64,000 nucleotides of DNA from the NCBI GenBank assembly GCA_030432295.1, contig JAUIHI010000011.1, positions 62,001-126,000 on the forward strand, written 5' to 3'. Numbering within the stretch: the stretch's first letter is position 1; each line of letters starts with the position of its first letter. This DNA comes from Anaerolineae bacterium. Lineage in GTDB: Bacteria > Chloroflexota > Anaerolineae > Caldilineales > Caldilineaceae. Positions 43,254-50,456 of the stretch are shown one piece after another. Position numbers and translations under genes: made by a program. The notes beneath the pieces were generated by a model that saw only the letters and a program-made list of their open reading frames with translations, searched no databases and was not told the origin of the DNA.

Positions 43254-45482
43254 ATGTCACACATCACTTCCCCCCAAACCGAGACTGTGCGCATCGTCTT
43301 CCAGCCCGCCGGGCGACAGGGCGACATCCCTGCTGGCACGACGCTGCTGGAAGCGGCCCGCCGTCTGGGCGTGGAAATCGAATCCATCTGCGGCGGCCAC
43401 CAGACGTGCAGCAAGTGCAAAGTGCTGGTGGAAGAGGGCGACTTCGCCAAATTTGCCATCCGCTCCGCCGCCGAGCACCTGACGCCGCCCGGTGAACGGG
43501 AGATCGAATACGCCCGCAAACACAGCTTTGGCGAGGGCGAGCGGCTGAGTTGCGCCTGCCAGGTGACCGGCGATCTGGTCATCCGCGTGCCGGAGGAGAG
43601 CCAGACCCGCAAGCAGGTGGTGCGCAAGGCCGCGGGTGTGGAGCGGGCCATTTCTGTGGACGCGCCTATGCGCCTCTATTACGCCGAACTGCCCATCCCC
43701 GATATGAAAGATCACCGGGGGGACTGGCAGCGGCTGGCCGACGAACTGTCTGCGGTCCACGGGCTGGAGAATCTAGCCATCGACCCGGCCATCCTGCCCA
43801 GCCTGCAACCGGCCCTGGCCGCGGGCAAGCGCGCCGTCACCGTCACCGTTTTTGCCAGTGGGAAATCAGAAAGTCGGGAGGTGGTGAGCGTCCAGCCCGG
43901 CTTCCACGACGAAATTTACGGGATGGCCTTTGACGTGGGCACGACGACCGTCGCCGGTCATCTCTGCCACCTGCGCACGGGCGAAATCCTCGCCACCGCC
44001 AGCCGGATGAACCCCCAGCTCCCCTACGGCGAGGATTTGATGAGCCGGGTCAGCTATGCGATGGTCAACCCGGACGGGACCGAACGAATGCACGGCGCGA
44101 TTATCGACGGGCTGAACGAACTGATCGCCGAAGCCTGCGCGGACGCAGGGATTGTCCCGACGGATGTGGTGGAACTGGTCGTCGTCGGCAACACGACAAT
44201 GCACCACTTGATTTTGGGCGTGAACCCGCAAGAGTTGGGCGGCGCGCCCTTCAGCCTCGTCACCCACGACGCCCTGGACGTGAAGGCCCGGGATCTGGGC
44301 ATCGCCATCGCCCGGGGCGGCAATCTCCACATCCCACCCTGCGAAGCGGGCCACGTGGGCGCGGACAATGTGGGGGTGCTGGTGGCCGAGGCCCCCTACG
44401 CCCAGGACGAGCAGATGCTTGTGCTGGACATCGGCACAAACGGCGAGATTCTGCTGGGCAACCGGGAACGAATGTTCAGCGCCAGCAGCCCCACCGGTCC
44501 CGCCTTTGAAGGCGCGCAGATTCTCCACGGGATGCGGGCCGCGGCAGGCGCAATCGAACGCGTCCGCATCGACCCGGCCAGCCTGGACGTACGCTACCAG
44601 ATGATCGGGAAGGACGAATGGGTGGAGAGTAAAGAAGGTATTGGGTATTCGATATTGGGTAGTGACGTCCCGGAGACATACCAACCCAATACCCAATACC
44701 CAATATCCAACACCCCTGCCAGCCGCAAAGCCCGTAGAGATGCTATTCTCAACCCCACCCTCAAAGCCTCGGGCATCTGTGGCTCCGGGATTATCGAGGC
44801 GATTGCCGAACTGCTGACCGCCGGTGTGCTGGCTCCCAACGGGCGTTTTGTGGAAATTGCTCACCCCCGCCTGCGCACGGGGCTGGGAGACGGTGGGGGC
44901 AAAGCCGAGTTTGTGCTGGCCTTTCCCCACGAGACCAGCACTGGTCGGGCGATTACCGTCCATTCCGACGATATACGCGCCATTCAGTTGGGCAAGGCCG
45001 CGCTCTACGCCGGATCGAAGTTGCTGATGGCACGGCTGGGGCTGGAAACAGTGGACCGGATTGTCCTGGCTGGTGGTTTCGGCAGTTACATCGACCCCAA
45101 ACACGCGATGCTCATCGGGCTGATCCCCGACTGCGATCTGACGAAGGTGACAGCCGTGGGCAACGCGGCCGGCGACGGGGCGCGTATGGTTCTGCTCGAC
45201 AAGGCCAAACGGAGCGAGGCCCAGTGGGCCGCGCGCTGGGTGCGCTATGTGGAGACCGCGGTGGAACCGTCCTTCCAGGACGAATTTGTGGGGGCCATCA
45301 ACCTGCCCCACGCCAGCGACACTTTCCCCCATTTGCAGCCGTATGTGGACGAATGCAGAGCACAGTGGAGTGCAGACCGACAGGCGGCCATTGCCGCACT
45401 GGAAAATAGTGGCGGCGGCCAGCGCACGAGCCGCGCCGATCGGGCCGCCCGCCGTGCCGAGCGCCAACAGAGACGGGGATAA
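43254..45482 (+). CDS. ASKHA-domain corrinoid activation protein (RamA/RACo-like, DUF4445) with 2Fe-2S domain
   Basis: 742 residues. The N-terminal ferredoxin domain has CGGHQTCSKC (C-x5-C-x2-C near 46-55) and a fourth Cys in LSCACQV (about 101). A linker is followed by an ASKHA ATPase-like domain (about 220-690; AFDVGTTTVAGHL, VVGNTTMHHLILGV, LDIGTNGEI, LAGGFGSYIDP). RamA/RACo proteins reduce Co(II) corrinoids back to Co(I), using the Fe-S cluster and ATP. A stretch at about 461-487 (GIGYSILGSDVPETYQPN) is made of repeat words. The tail is Arg-rich (SRADRAARRAERQQRRG). It stands 5' of a homocysteine methyltransferase region, which fits reactivation of methionine-synthase cobalamin. Confidence 0.92.
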   Translation: MSHITSPQTETVRIVFQPAGRQGDIPAGTTLLEAARRLGVEIESICGGHQTCSKCKVLVEEGDFAKFAIRSAAEHLTPPGEREIEYARKHSFGEGERLSCACQVTGDLVIRVPEESQTRKQVVRKAAGVERAISVDAPMRLYYAELPIPDMKDHRGDWQRLADELSAVHGLENLAIDPAILPSLQPALAAGKRAVTVTVFASGKSESREVVSVQPGFHDEIYGMAFDVGTTTVAGHLCHLRTGEILATASRMNPQLPYGEDLMSRVSYAMVNPDGTERMHGAIIDGLNELIAEACADAGIVPTDVVELVVVGNTTMHHLILGVNPQELGGAPFSLVTHDALDVKARDLGIAIARGGNLHIPPCEAGHVGADNVGVLVAEAPYAQDEQMLVLDIGTNGEILLGNRERMFSASSPTGPAFEGAQILHGMRAAAGAIERVRIDPASLDVRYQMIGKDEWVESKEGIGYSILGSDVPETYQPNTQYPISNTPASRKARRDAILNPTLKASGICGSGIIEAIAELLTAGVLAPNGRFVEIAHPRLRTGLGDGGGKAEFVLAFPHETSTGRAITVHSDDIRAIQLGKAALYAGSKLLMARLGLETVDRIVLAGGFGSYIDPKHAMLIGLIPDCDLTKVTAVGNAAGDGARMVLLDKAKRSEAQWAARWVRYVETAVEPSFQDEFVGAINLPHASDTFPHLQPYVDECRAQWSADRQAAIAALENSGGGQRTSRADRAARRAERQQRRG
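44636..44714. repeat. ATTGGGTATT-family inverted repeat inside coding sequence
   Basis: GGTATTGGGTATT on the left and AATACCCAATACC on the right are exact complements, with further partly pairing words. The block is in frame with the ASKHA gene and adds about 27 residues between conserved parts. Confidence 0.8.
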
Positions 45483-45483
45483 C

Positions 45484-45556
45484 AGATATTGGGTATTGGA
45501 TATTTGGTTGGGATACCCCTGGGGCATCCCAACCAAATATCCAATACCCAATATCT
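45484..45556. repeat. Longest ATTGGGTATTGGATATT hairpin
   Basis: Two 36-nt arms with one mismatch around a single T. Each arm reads AGATATTGGGTATTGGATAT, TTGGTTGGGAT, then ACCCC or GCCCC. It starts 2 nt after the ASKHA stop and ends 24 nt before the peptidase start. Confidence 0.92.
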
Positions 45557-45580
45557 ACCACCCACACAGGAGAACGACAA

Positions 45581-47515
45581 ATGACACACCCAACCACCGC
45601 CCCCTACGGCATGTGGAAATCGCCCATCACCGCCGACCTGATTGTGGCCGAGTCCATCGGTCTGGGGCAGGTGATGCGAGACGGCCCGGACATTTACTGG
45701 GCCGAGATGCGTCCCCAGGAAAAGGGCCGTTATGTGGTGGTGCGGCGCACGCCCGACGGCCAAACTGCGGATGTGAACCCGGCCCCCTTCAACGCCCGCA
45801 CCCGAGTCCACGAGTACGGCGGCGGCTCCTATACTGTCCACGAGGGGTCGCTCTACTTCACGAATTTTGCCGATCAGCGGCTCTATCGCCAACTGCCGGG
45901 CAGCGCACCGGAAGCGCTTACCCCGGAAGGCGCAGGCATCCGTTTCGCCGACTGTGTGATGGACAGCCAGCGCAACCGGCTGATCGGCGTGCGGGAGGAT
46001 CACCGGCTGGCGGATCGGGAAGCGGTCAATGCCATCGCCGCGCTCGATTTGACGACAGGCGGCGAAGGAGAGGTGCTCGTCTCCGGCAGCGACTTTTTCG
46101 CCTCGCCCCGGCTCAGCCCGGACGGCTCTCAACTGGTCTGGCAGAGTTGGAATCACCCCAATATGCCCTGGGACGGCTGCGAACTCTGGCTGGCCGATGT
46201 GCAGGCGGACGGTTCCCTGGGCACGCCAAAGCTGGTGGCGGGCGGTGTGGAAGAGTCGATCTTCCAGCCCCAGTGGTCGCCGGACGGTACGCTCTACTTT
46301 GTCTCGGATCGGTCGGGCTGGTGGAATTTGTACAGGCTCGTCGGGAGCGCAGTGGAAGCAGTGACCCAACGGGAAGCCGAGTTTGGCGCGCCCCAGTGGG
46401 TCTTCGGCCAGTCCACCTACGGCTTTGCCGGGCCGGAGCGGATACTCTGCACTTATGGCAGCGACGGCATCTGGCATCTGGCCGAAATTGACACCCGAAC
46501 GCTGGCCTTCAGCCCCCTGGAATCGCCCTACACAGCCATTCACAGCCTGCGTGTCAGCGAGACAGATGCGGTCTTTGAAGGTGGTTCGCCGACGCGGGAA
46601 TCGGAAATCGTGCGTCTTGACCTGGCAACGGGGCAATTTTCCACCCTGCGTCGCTCCAGCGGGGCAGCGCCGGACAGCCGCTACATTTCGCCTGCCCAGC
46701 CCATCACTTTTCCCACCGAAAAGGGGCAGACGGCCCACGGCTTCTACTACCCACCCCACAACGCAGACTTTGCCGCACCGGCTGACGACAGACCGCCTCT
46801 CCTCGTCATCAGCCACGGCGGGCCGACCGGCGCAACGGACAGTGTATTGAAACTGCCCATCCAATTCTGGACAAGCCGGGGCATTGCAGTGCTGGATGTG
46901 AACTACGGCGGCAGCACCGGCTATGGCCGGGCCTACCGGATGCGGCTGAACGACAATTGGGGCATTGTGGACATCGACGACTGCTGCAACGGCGCGCGCT
47001 TTCTGGTGGAGCAGGGGCTGGCCGACGGCAAGCGGCTGATCATCCGGGGCGGCAGCGCAGGTGGCTACACCACACTGGGCGCGCTGACCTTCCGAGATGT
47101 TTTCAGCGTCGGGGCCAGCTACTACGGCGTCAGCGATCTGGGCGGTCTGGCCGAAGAGACCCACAAATTCGAGTCCCGCTATCTGGACAATCTGGTGGGG
47201 CCATACCCCGCTACTAAAGCTGTCTACGAAGAGCGTTCGCCGGTCTATCACGCGGAGAATCTCAACTGCCCGGTAATTTTCTTCCAGGGGCTGGAAGACA
47301 AAGTTGTGTTGCCCAATCAGGCCGAGCGGATGGTTGACGCTATGCGTTATAATGAGGTGGCTGTCGCCTACGTCCCCTTCGCTGGGGAGCAGCACGGCTT
47401 TCGGCAGGCGGCCAATATCAAACGCGCGCTGGAAGGCGAGTTATACTTCTATGGCCGGGTACTCGGCTTTCAACCGGCGGATGAGATTGAGCCGGTGGTG
47501 ATTGAAAATATGTAA
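45581..47515 (+). CDS. S9 family (prolyl oligopeptidase-type) peptidase
   Basis: 644 residues: an N-terminal beta-propeller (repeats such as PRLSPDGSQLVWQSWNHPNM and FQPQWSPDGTLYFVSDRSGW) followed by an alpha/beta-hydrolase domain. The catalytic triad is visible: Ser in RGGSAGGYTTLGAL (near 490), Asp in QGLEDKVVLPNQ and His in GEQHGFRQ. VISHGGPTG is the oxyanion region. No signal peptide is seen, so it is probably cytosolic and cleaves short peptides. It sits between the ASKHA gene and the methyltransferase genes, but has no known link to them. Confidence 0.93.
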   Translation: MTHPTTAPYGMWKSPITADLIVAESIGLGQVMRDGPDIYWAEMRPQEKGRYVVVRRTPDGQTADVNPAPFNARTRVHEYGGGSYTVHEGSLYFTNFADQRLYRQLPGSAPEALTPEGAGIRFADCVMDSQRNRLIGVREDHRLADREAVNAIAALDLTTGGEGEVLVSGSDFFASPRLSPDGSQLVWQSWNHPNMPWDGCELWLADVQADGSLGTPKLVAGGVEESIFQPQWSPDGTLYFVSDRSGWWNLYRLVGSAVEAVTQREAEFGAPQWVFGQSTYGFAGPERILCTYGSDGIWHLAEIDTRTLAFSPLESPYTAIHSLRVSETDAVFEGGSPTRESEIVRLDLATGQFSTLRRSSGAAPDSRYISPAQPITFPTEKGQTAHGFYYPPHNADFAAPADDRPPLLVISHGGPTGATDSVLKLPIQFWTSRGIAVLDVNYGGSTGYGRAYRMRLNDNWGIVDIDDCCNGARFLVEQGLADGKRLIIRGGSAGGYTTLGALTFRDVFSVGASYYGVSDLGGLAEETHKFESRYLDNLVGPYPATKAVYEERSPVYHAENLNCPVIFFQGLEDKVVLPNQAERMVDAMRYNEVAVAYVPFAGEQHGFRQAANIKRALEGELYFYGRVLGFQPADEIEPVVIENM

Positions 47516-47536
47516 CGAGGACGGTTAGTCCGCCGC

Positions 47537-47587
47537 AGCGCAAGCTAACAGCCTGCGTTACAAATGTGACGCGAACTGTCAGTTCGC
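47537..47587. repeat. Two CTGACAG-type hairpins
   Basis: CGCAAGCT-AAC-AGCCTGCG (about 47539-47557), nearly the same as the palindrome at 4738, and GCGAACTG-T-CAGTTCGC (47571-47587). They lie between the peptidase stop and the next start. Confidence 0.7.
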
Positions 47588-47602
47588 CAGAGAAGGGACG
47601 AA

Positions 47603-47896
47603 ATGGCCGAGTATCAGATCACCTATTGGAAGAGTATCCCGTCGATGGTTTCGGCGCGGGAAGGCCGCCGGGATCGGGCCAAAGCCGAGTTGAGCGAGCG
47701 CTTTCAGGTCGCCATCGACGATGCCGCCATGCGCGCCGGTCTGATCGGGACAGACGCCTATCTGGAGCAGTGGCGGCGGGACGAGTGGCAGGCGCGAGAC
47801 GGCACGCCCGGCGAAGTGGCCGCAGCCGTCGCCGCTGAGTTGGAAGCCGAATATACGCCGGAGCGGTTGGCGAGACTACTGCGTGAAATCCGCTGA
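47603..47896 (+). CDS. 'Virulence factor' domain protein (PF13769-like)
   Basis: 97 residues. It begins YQITYWKSIPSMVSAREGRR, the typical YW-K/R-x-I-P opening of this small family, and ends with LEAEYTPERLARLLREI. Despite the name there is no evidence of virulence. The family is known to me mainly beside corrinoid and folate methyltransferase genes, and here it precedes a homocysteine methyltransferase by 30 nt. GAAGGGA precedes the ATG. Probably an accessory subunit of the methyl-transfer system (inference). Confidence 0.75.
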   Translation: MAEYQITYWKSIPSMVSAREGRRDRAKAELSERFQVAIDDAAMRAGLIGTDAYLEQWRRDEWQARDGTPGEVAAAVAAELEAEYTPERLARLLREIR

Positions 47897-47926
47897 ACAG
47901 TTATCAGTGACCAGTGAGGACTACCA

Positions 47927-48940
47927 ATGACCACACCCAACACCCTTCTCACCTGGCTGCAAGAGGGCCGTCTGTTGATGAGCGACGGCGCGATGGGCAC
48001 AATGCTCCAGCAGGCAGGGCTGACCGACGGCGGCGCGCCCGAACTCTGGAATGTGAAGCAGCCCGAAGTCGTGCGCGCCATCTACCAGGGCTATCTGGAC
48101 GCGGGATCGAATATCATTTCCACCAACACTTTTGGCGGCACATCGGCCCGGCTGAAGCTGCACAACTTGCAGGATCGGGTGGCTGAACTCAACGAAGCGG
48201 GCGTGCGCCTGGCCGCGGAAGTCGCCCACCCAGCGGGCGCGCTGGTGGCGGCCAGCATCGGCCCCACCGGTGAACTGATTGTGCCGCTGGGTCCCCTGAC
48301 GATTGAAGAAGCGACCGAAATTTTCGCCGAACAGGCCGCTGCCCTGGCCGAGGGCGGCGCAGACTGTATCCTCATCGAAACGATGAGCGATATGCGCGAG
48401 GTGGAAGCCGCGGTCAAAGGCAGCCAGCAGGCCACGAATTTGCCCGTCGTCGTCACCCTCACCTTCGACACCAACTTCCACACAATGATGGGCGTCAGCC
48501 CCAAGCAGGCGGTGGAGACGCTGAGCGAGTGGGGCGTCTTTTTGATCGGGGCCAACTGTGGCAACGGGCCTGGGGAGATCGAAGCGGTGATGACGGAGAT
48601 GGCCCAGCACCGGCCCGATGGGGGCTTTCTGATGGCCCAGAGCAACGCGGGGATGCCCCAGTACAATGCGGGCCACATCCACTACGACGGCACGCCGGAG
48701 GTGATGGCCGCCTATGCCACAAAGATGCGCAATCTGGGCGTGAACGTCATCGGTGGCTGCTGCGGCACGACGCCGGAACATCTGCGGGCCATGCGCGCCG
48801 CGCTGGATGCGGTGGCGGATCAGCCGATTGCCGGGCCACCAGTCGTCAGCGCCGCGGGCAGTGACATTGAAACTGATGCGTCGCGTGCCAGCCGTCGGGA
48901 TTCTCGGCGGGCCGCGCGACGGCAAAAGGCGACGTCATGA
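47927..48940 (+). CDS. Homocysteine S-methyltransferase domain protein (split MetH/BHMT-like)
   Basis: 337 residues forming one TIM barrel. LLMSDGAMGTMLQQAGL and STNTFGGTSARLKLH are the homocysteine-binding signatures. The zinc cysteines lie in GANCGNGPGE (near 210) and GGCCGTTPEH (277-278). It has no folate, cobalamin or reactivation domain, unlike full MetH. With the ASKHA protein nearby, the best reading is the homocysteine module of a split, B12-dependent methionine synthase; a betaine- or other methyl-donor enzyme is the alternative. The C-terminal tail RASRRDSRRAARRQ is Arg-rich like that of the ASKHA protein. Its TGA overlaps the next ATG (ATGA). Confidence 0.92.
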   Translation: MTTPNTLLTWLQEGRLLMSDGAMGTMLQQAGLTDGGAPELWNVKQPEVVRAIYQGYLDAGSNIISTNTFGGTSARLKLHNLQDRVAELNEAGVRLAAEVAHPAGALVAASIGPTGELIVPLGPLTIEEATEIFAEQAAALAEGGADCILIETMSDMREVEAAVKGSQQATNLPVVVTLTFDTNFHTMMGVSPKQAVETLSEWGVFLIGANCGNGPGEIEAVMTEMAQHRPDGGFLMAQSNAGMPQYNAGHIHYDGTPEVMAAYATKMRNLGVNVIGGCCGTTPEHLRAMRAALDAVADQPIAGPPVVSAAGSDIETDASRASRRDSRRAARRQKATS

Positions 48941-49518
48941 AAATTGGGATTATCGCCTGCGGCGCGATTGTGCGGGAACTGGTGGCCGTGGCCGAACGCC
49001 TGGGCTGGGACTACGAGTTGACTGCCGTGCCCGCCCAACTCCACAATCGGCCCGAGCGCATCGCGCCCGCGGTGGAGAAGCGGCTGGACGAGTGGGCAGG
49101 CCGTTTTGACCGCATCCTCGTGGGCTATGCGGACTGCGGGACCGGCGGCGCGCTGGACGCGCTGCTGGAACGCTATCCCCACGCCCTGCGCATCCCCGGC
49201 CCCCACTGCTACGATTTCTACGGCGGCGAGGTTTTTCGTCAGCAGTCCGAGGCCCAGCCCGGCACTTTCTATCTGACCGACTTTCTGGCCCGCCACTTCG
49301 ACGGGCTGGTGATTGAGGGGCTGGGGCTGGACCGCTTCCCCCAACTGCGGGACACCTATTTCGGCAACTACAGTGAGTTGCTCTATCTGCGCCAGTTGCC
49401 CGACCAGAACGAATCCGAACGGGCACAGGCCGCGGCAAAACGGCTGGGGTTGGCCTATCGGGAGGCGGATACGGGACTGGGGGAATTGGAGTTGCGGCTG
49501 AAAGTGCTTGCCGGTTGA
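48937..49518 (+). CDS. DUF1638 family protein
   Basis: 193 residues, start overlapping the methyltransferase stop by 4 nt. It opens KIGIIACGAIVRELVAVAER, then has ILVGYADCGTGGALDALLER, the GPHCYDFYGG motif and FYLTDFLARHFDGLVIEGLG. Conserved Cys (CG, DCG, HCYDFY) suggest metal or cofactor binding. DUF1638 genes are regularly found beside corrinoid methyltransferase and ASKHA genes. The exact role is unknown; here translational coupling points to joint action with the methyltransferase. Confidence 0.88.
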   Translation: MKIGIIACGAIVRELVAVAERLGWDYELTAVPAQLHNRPERIAPAVEKRLDEWAGRFDRILVGYADCGTGGALDALLERYPHALRIPGPHCYDFYGGEVFRQQSEAQPGTFYLTDFLARHFDGLVIEGLGLDRFPQLRDTYFGNYSELLYLRQLPDQNESERAQAAAKRLGLAYREADTGLGELELRLKVLAG

Positions 49519-49543
49519 TCCCTTTTGGGGATCGTGATAAGAT
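49515..49543 (+). promoter_or_regulatory. higBA promoter with internal operator
   Basis: TTGATC, 17 nt, TAAGAT preceded by TGA (extended -10). The spacer holds the inverted repeat GATCCC-TTTTG-GGGATC (49517-49533), a likely binding site for HigA. The expected start is at the HigB ATG (49550), so the message would be leaderless. Confidence 0.65.
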
Positions 49544-49549
49544 TGAGCC

Positions 49550-49843
49550 ATGCACATTGTTTCCATCAAAACGCTACGCGAGTTTTGGGAGTCTCATCCA
49601 GACGCTGAGCAGCCTTTACGGGCTTGGTACGCCATTGCAAGGCGCGCTCAGTGGCGATCCCCGACGGACATCAAAGCCGAATATGCAAGCGCCAGTGTTG
49701 TAGGTGGTAATCGGGTTGTGTTCAATATTAAAGGTAACACATACCGGCTGATTGTGATTGCAGAGTACCGCAAAGGACGGCTTTTCATTCGTTTTGTGGG
49801 CACACATTCTGAATACGACCGAATCGATGCGGCGACAATCTGA
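49550..49843 (+). CDS. higB: HigB-type mRNA interferase toxin
   Basis: 97 residues, RelE-like fold of the HigB family. MHIVSIKTLREFWESHPDAE is the usual start. IKAEYASASVVGGNRVVFNI, then YRLIVIAEYRKGRLFIRFVG and the closing THSEYDRI contain the basic and aromatic residues used in ribosome-dependent mRNA cleavage. The toxin comes before the antitoxin, as is normal for hig loci. The start coincides with the predicted transcription start, and no ribosome site is seen. Confidence 0.92.
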   Translation: MHIVSIKTLREFWESHPDAEQPLRAWYAIARRAQWRSPTDIKAEYASASVVGGNRVVFNIKGNTYRLIVIAEYRKGRLFIRFVGTHSEYDRIDAATI

Positions 49844-49864
49844 GGGAAATCTGAGGGAAATCAA

Positions 49865-50272
49865 ATGGATATCAAACCGATCCGCAATGACGAAGACTAC
49901 GAAACCGCCTTGGAGGAAATTGAGGCGCTGTGGGATGCTGAAACTGGTTCTGCAGATGAGGATCGTCTTGATGTATTGGTGCTATTGGTCGAAGCATACG
50001 AACAGGAAAACTATCCGATTCCTGCGCCTGATCCTATCGAGATGATTCTGCACGTTTTGGACGCTCGCGGTTTGACCAGGCGCGATTTGGAACAGTTTTT
50101 GGGTGGGCGAGGACGTGTGTCGGAAATCCTGAACCGTCGTCGTCCACTTTCCCTGGAAATGATTCGCCGGCTGCAAAGCGGGCTGGGCATTCCCGCCGAT
50201 GTGTTGATTCAGCCATATGCGCTCCAAAACAGAGACGCGTCGCTTTTGCAACTTTCGGGAGTGAATTCATAA
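49865..50272 (+). CDS. higA: HigA-type XRE antitoxin
   Basis: 135 residues. The N-terminal acidic helix region (DEDYETALEEIEALWDAETG) is typical of HigA partners of this HigB class. A helix-turn-helix follows (LDARGLTRRDLEQFLGGRGR, SEILNRRRPLSLEMIRRLQSG). It neutralises HigB and should repress its own promoter, where an inverted repeat is visible. It begins 21 nt after higB. Its TAA shares a base with the ATG of a 45-residue zinc-ribbon gene. Confidence 0.93.
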   Translation: MDIKPIRNDEDYETALEEIEALWDAETGSADEDRLDVLVLLVEAYEQENYPIPAPDPIEMILHVLDARGLTRRDLEQFLGGRGRVSEILNRRRPLSLEMIRRLQSGLGIPADVLIQPYALQNRDASLLQLSGVNS

Positions 50273-50409
50273 TGCCCGCCCCAATCTGCCCCATCTGCGA
50301 GAGCCACCTGACCGGCGACGCCGTGCGCGAAGGCCGCTGCCAGTGTTGTGGCAGTTCCCTGCCCAAAGCCGAACCCAAAGAAACGCCCAAGGAAGAAAAC
50401 GCCCAGTGA
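50272..50409 (+). CDS. 45-residue zinc-ribbon-like protein coupled to higA
   Basis: A short gene reading MPAPICPICESHLTGDAVRE, then GRCQCCGSSLPKAEPKETPK and a charged tail. The two cysteine pairs (CPIC and CQCC) would bind one zinc. The ATG overlaps the higA stop (TAATG), so translation is coupled. Codon use matches the neighbours. I cannot name a family. It might be a third, regulatory member of the toxin-antitoxin operon or an unrelated small zinc protein. Confidence 0.6.
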   Translation: MPAPICPICESHLTGDAVREGRCQCCGSSLPKAEPKETPKEENAQ

Positions 50410-50417
50410 TCCTCCTA

Positions 50418-50450
50418 CTTTTGCCTTCTCCTTTTGCCTTTTGCCTTTAA
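50418..50450. repeat. Tandem TTTTGCC words
   Basis: CTTTTGCCTTCTCC, then TTTTGCCTTTTGCC: three degenerate copies directly upstream of the next gene (7 nt before its ATG). It leaves no purine-rich ribosome site there. Confidence 0.6.
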
Positions 50451-50456
50451 TCCCCT

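Noticed and set aside
45245-47395. Long minus-strand frame opposite the S9 peptidase and ASKHA end
   Set aside because: A shadow of the two plus-strand genes; it translates the repeat hairpin at 45484 and has no recognisable domain.
48937-49518. DUF1638 protein read as an ethanolamine or corrinoid enzyme
   Set aside because: Cys-rich motifs suggest metal binding but no catalytic family signature supports a specific reaction.
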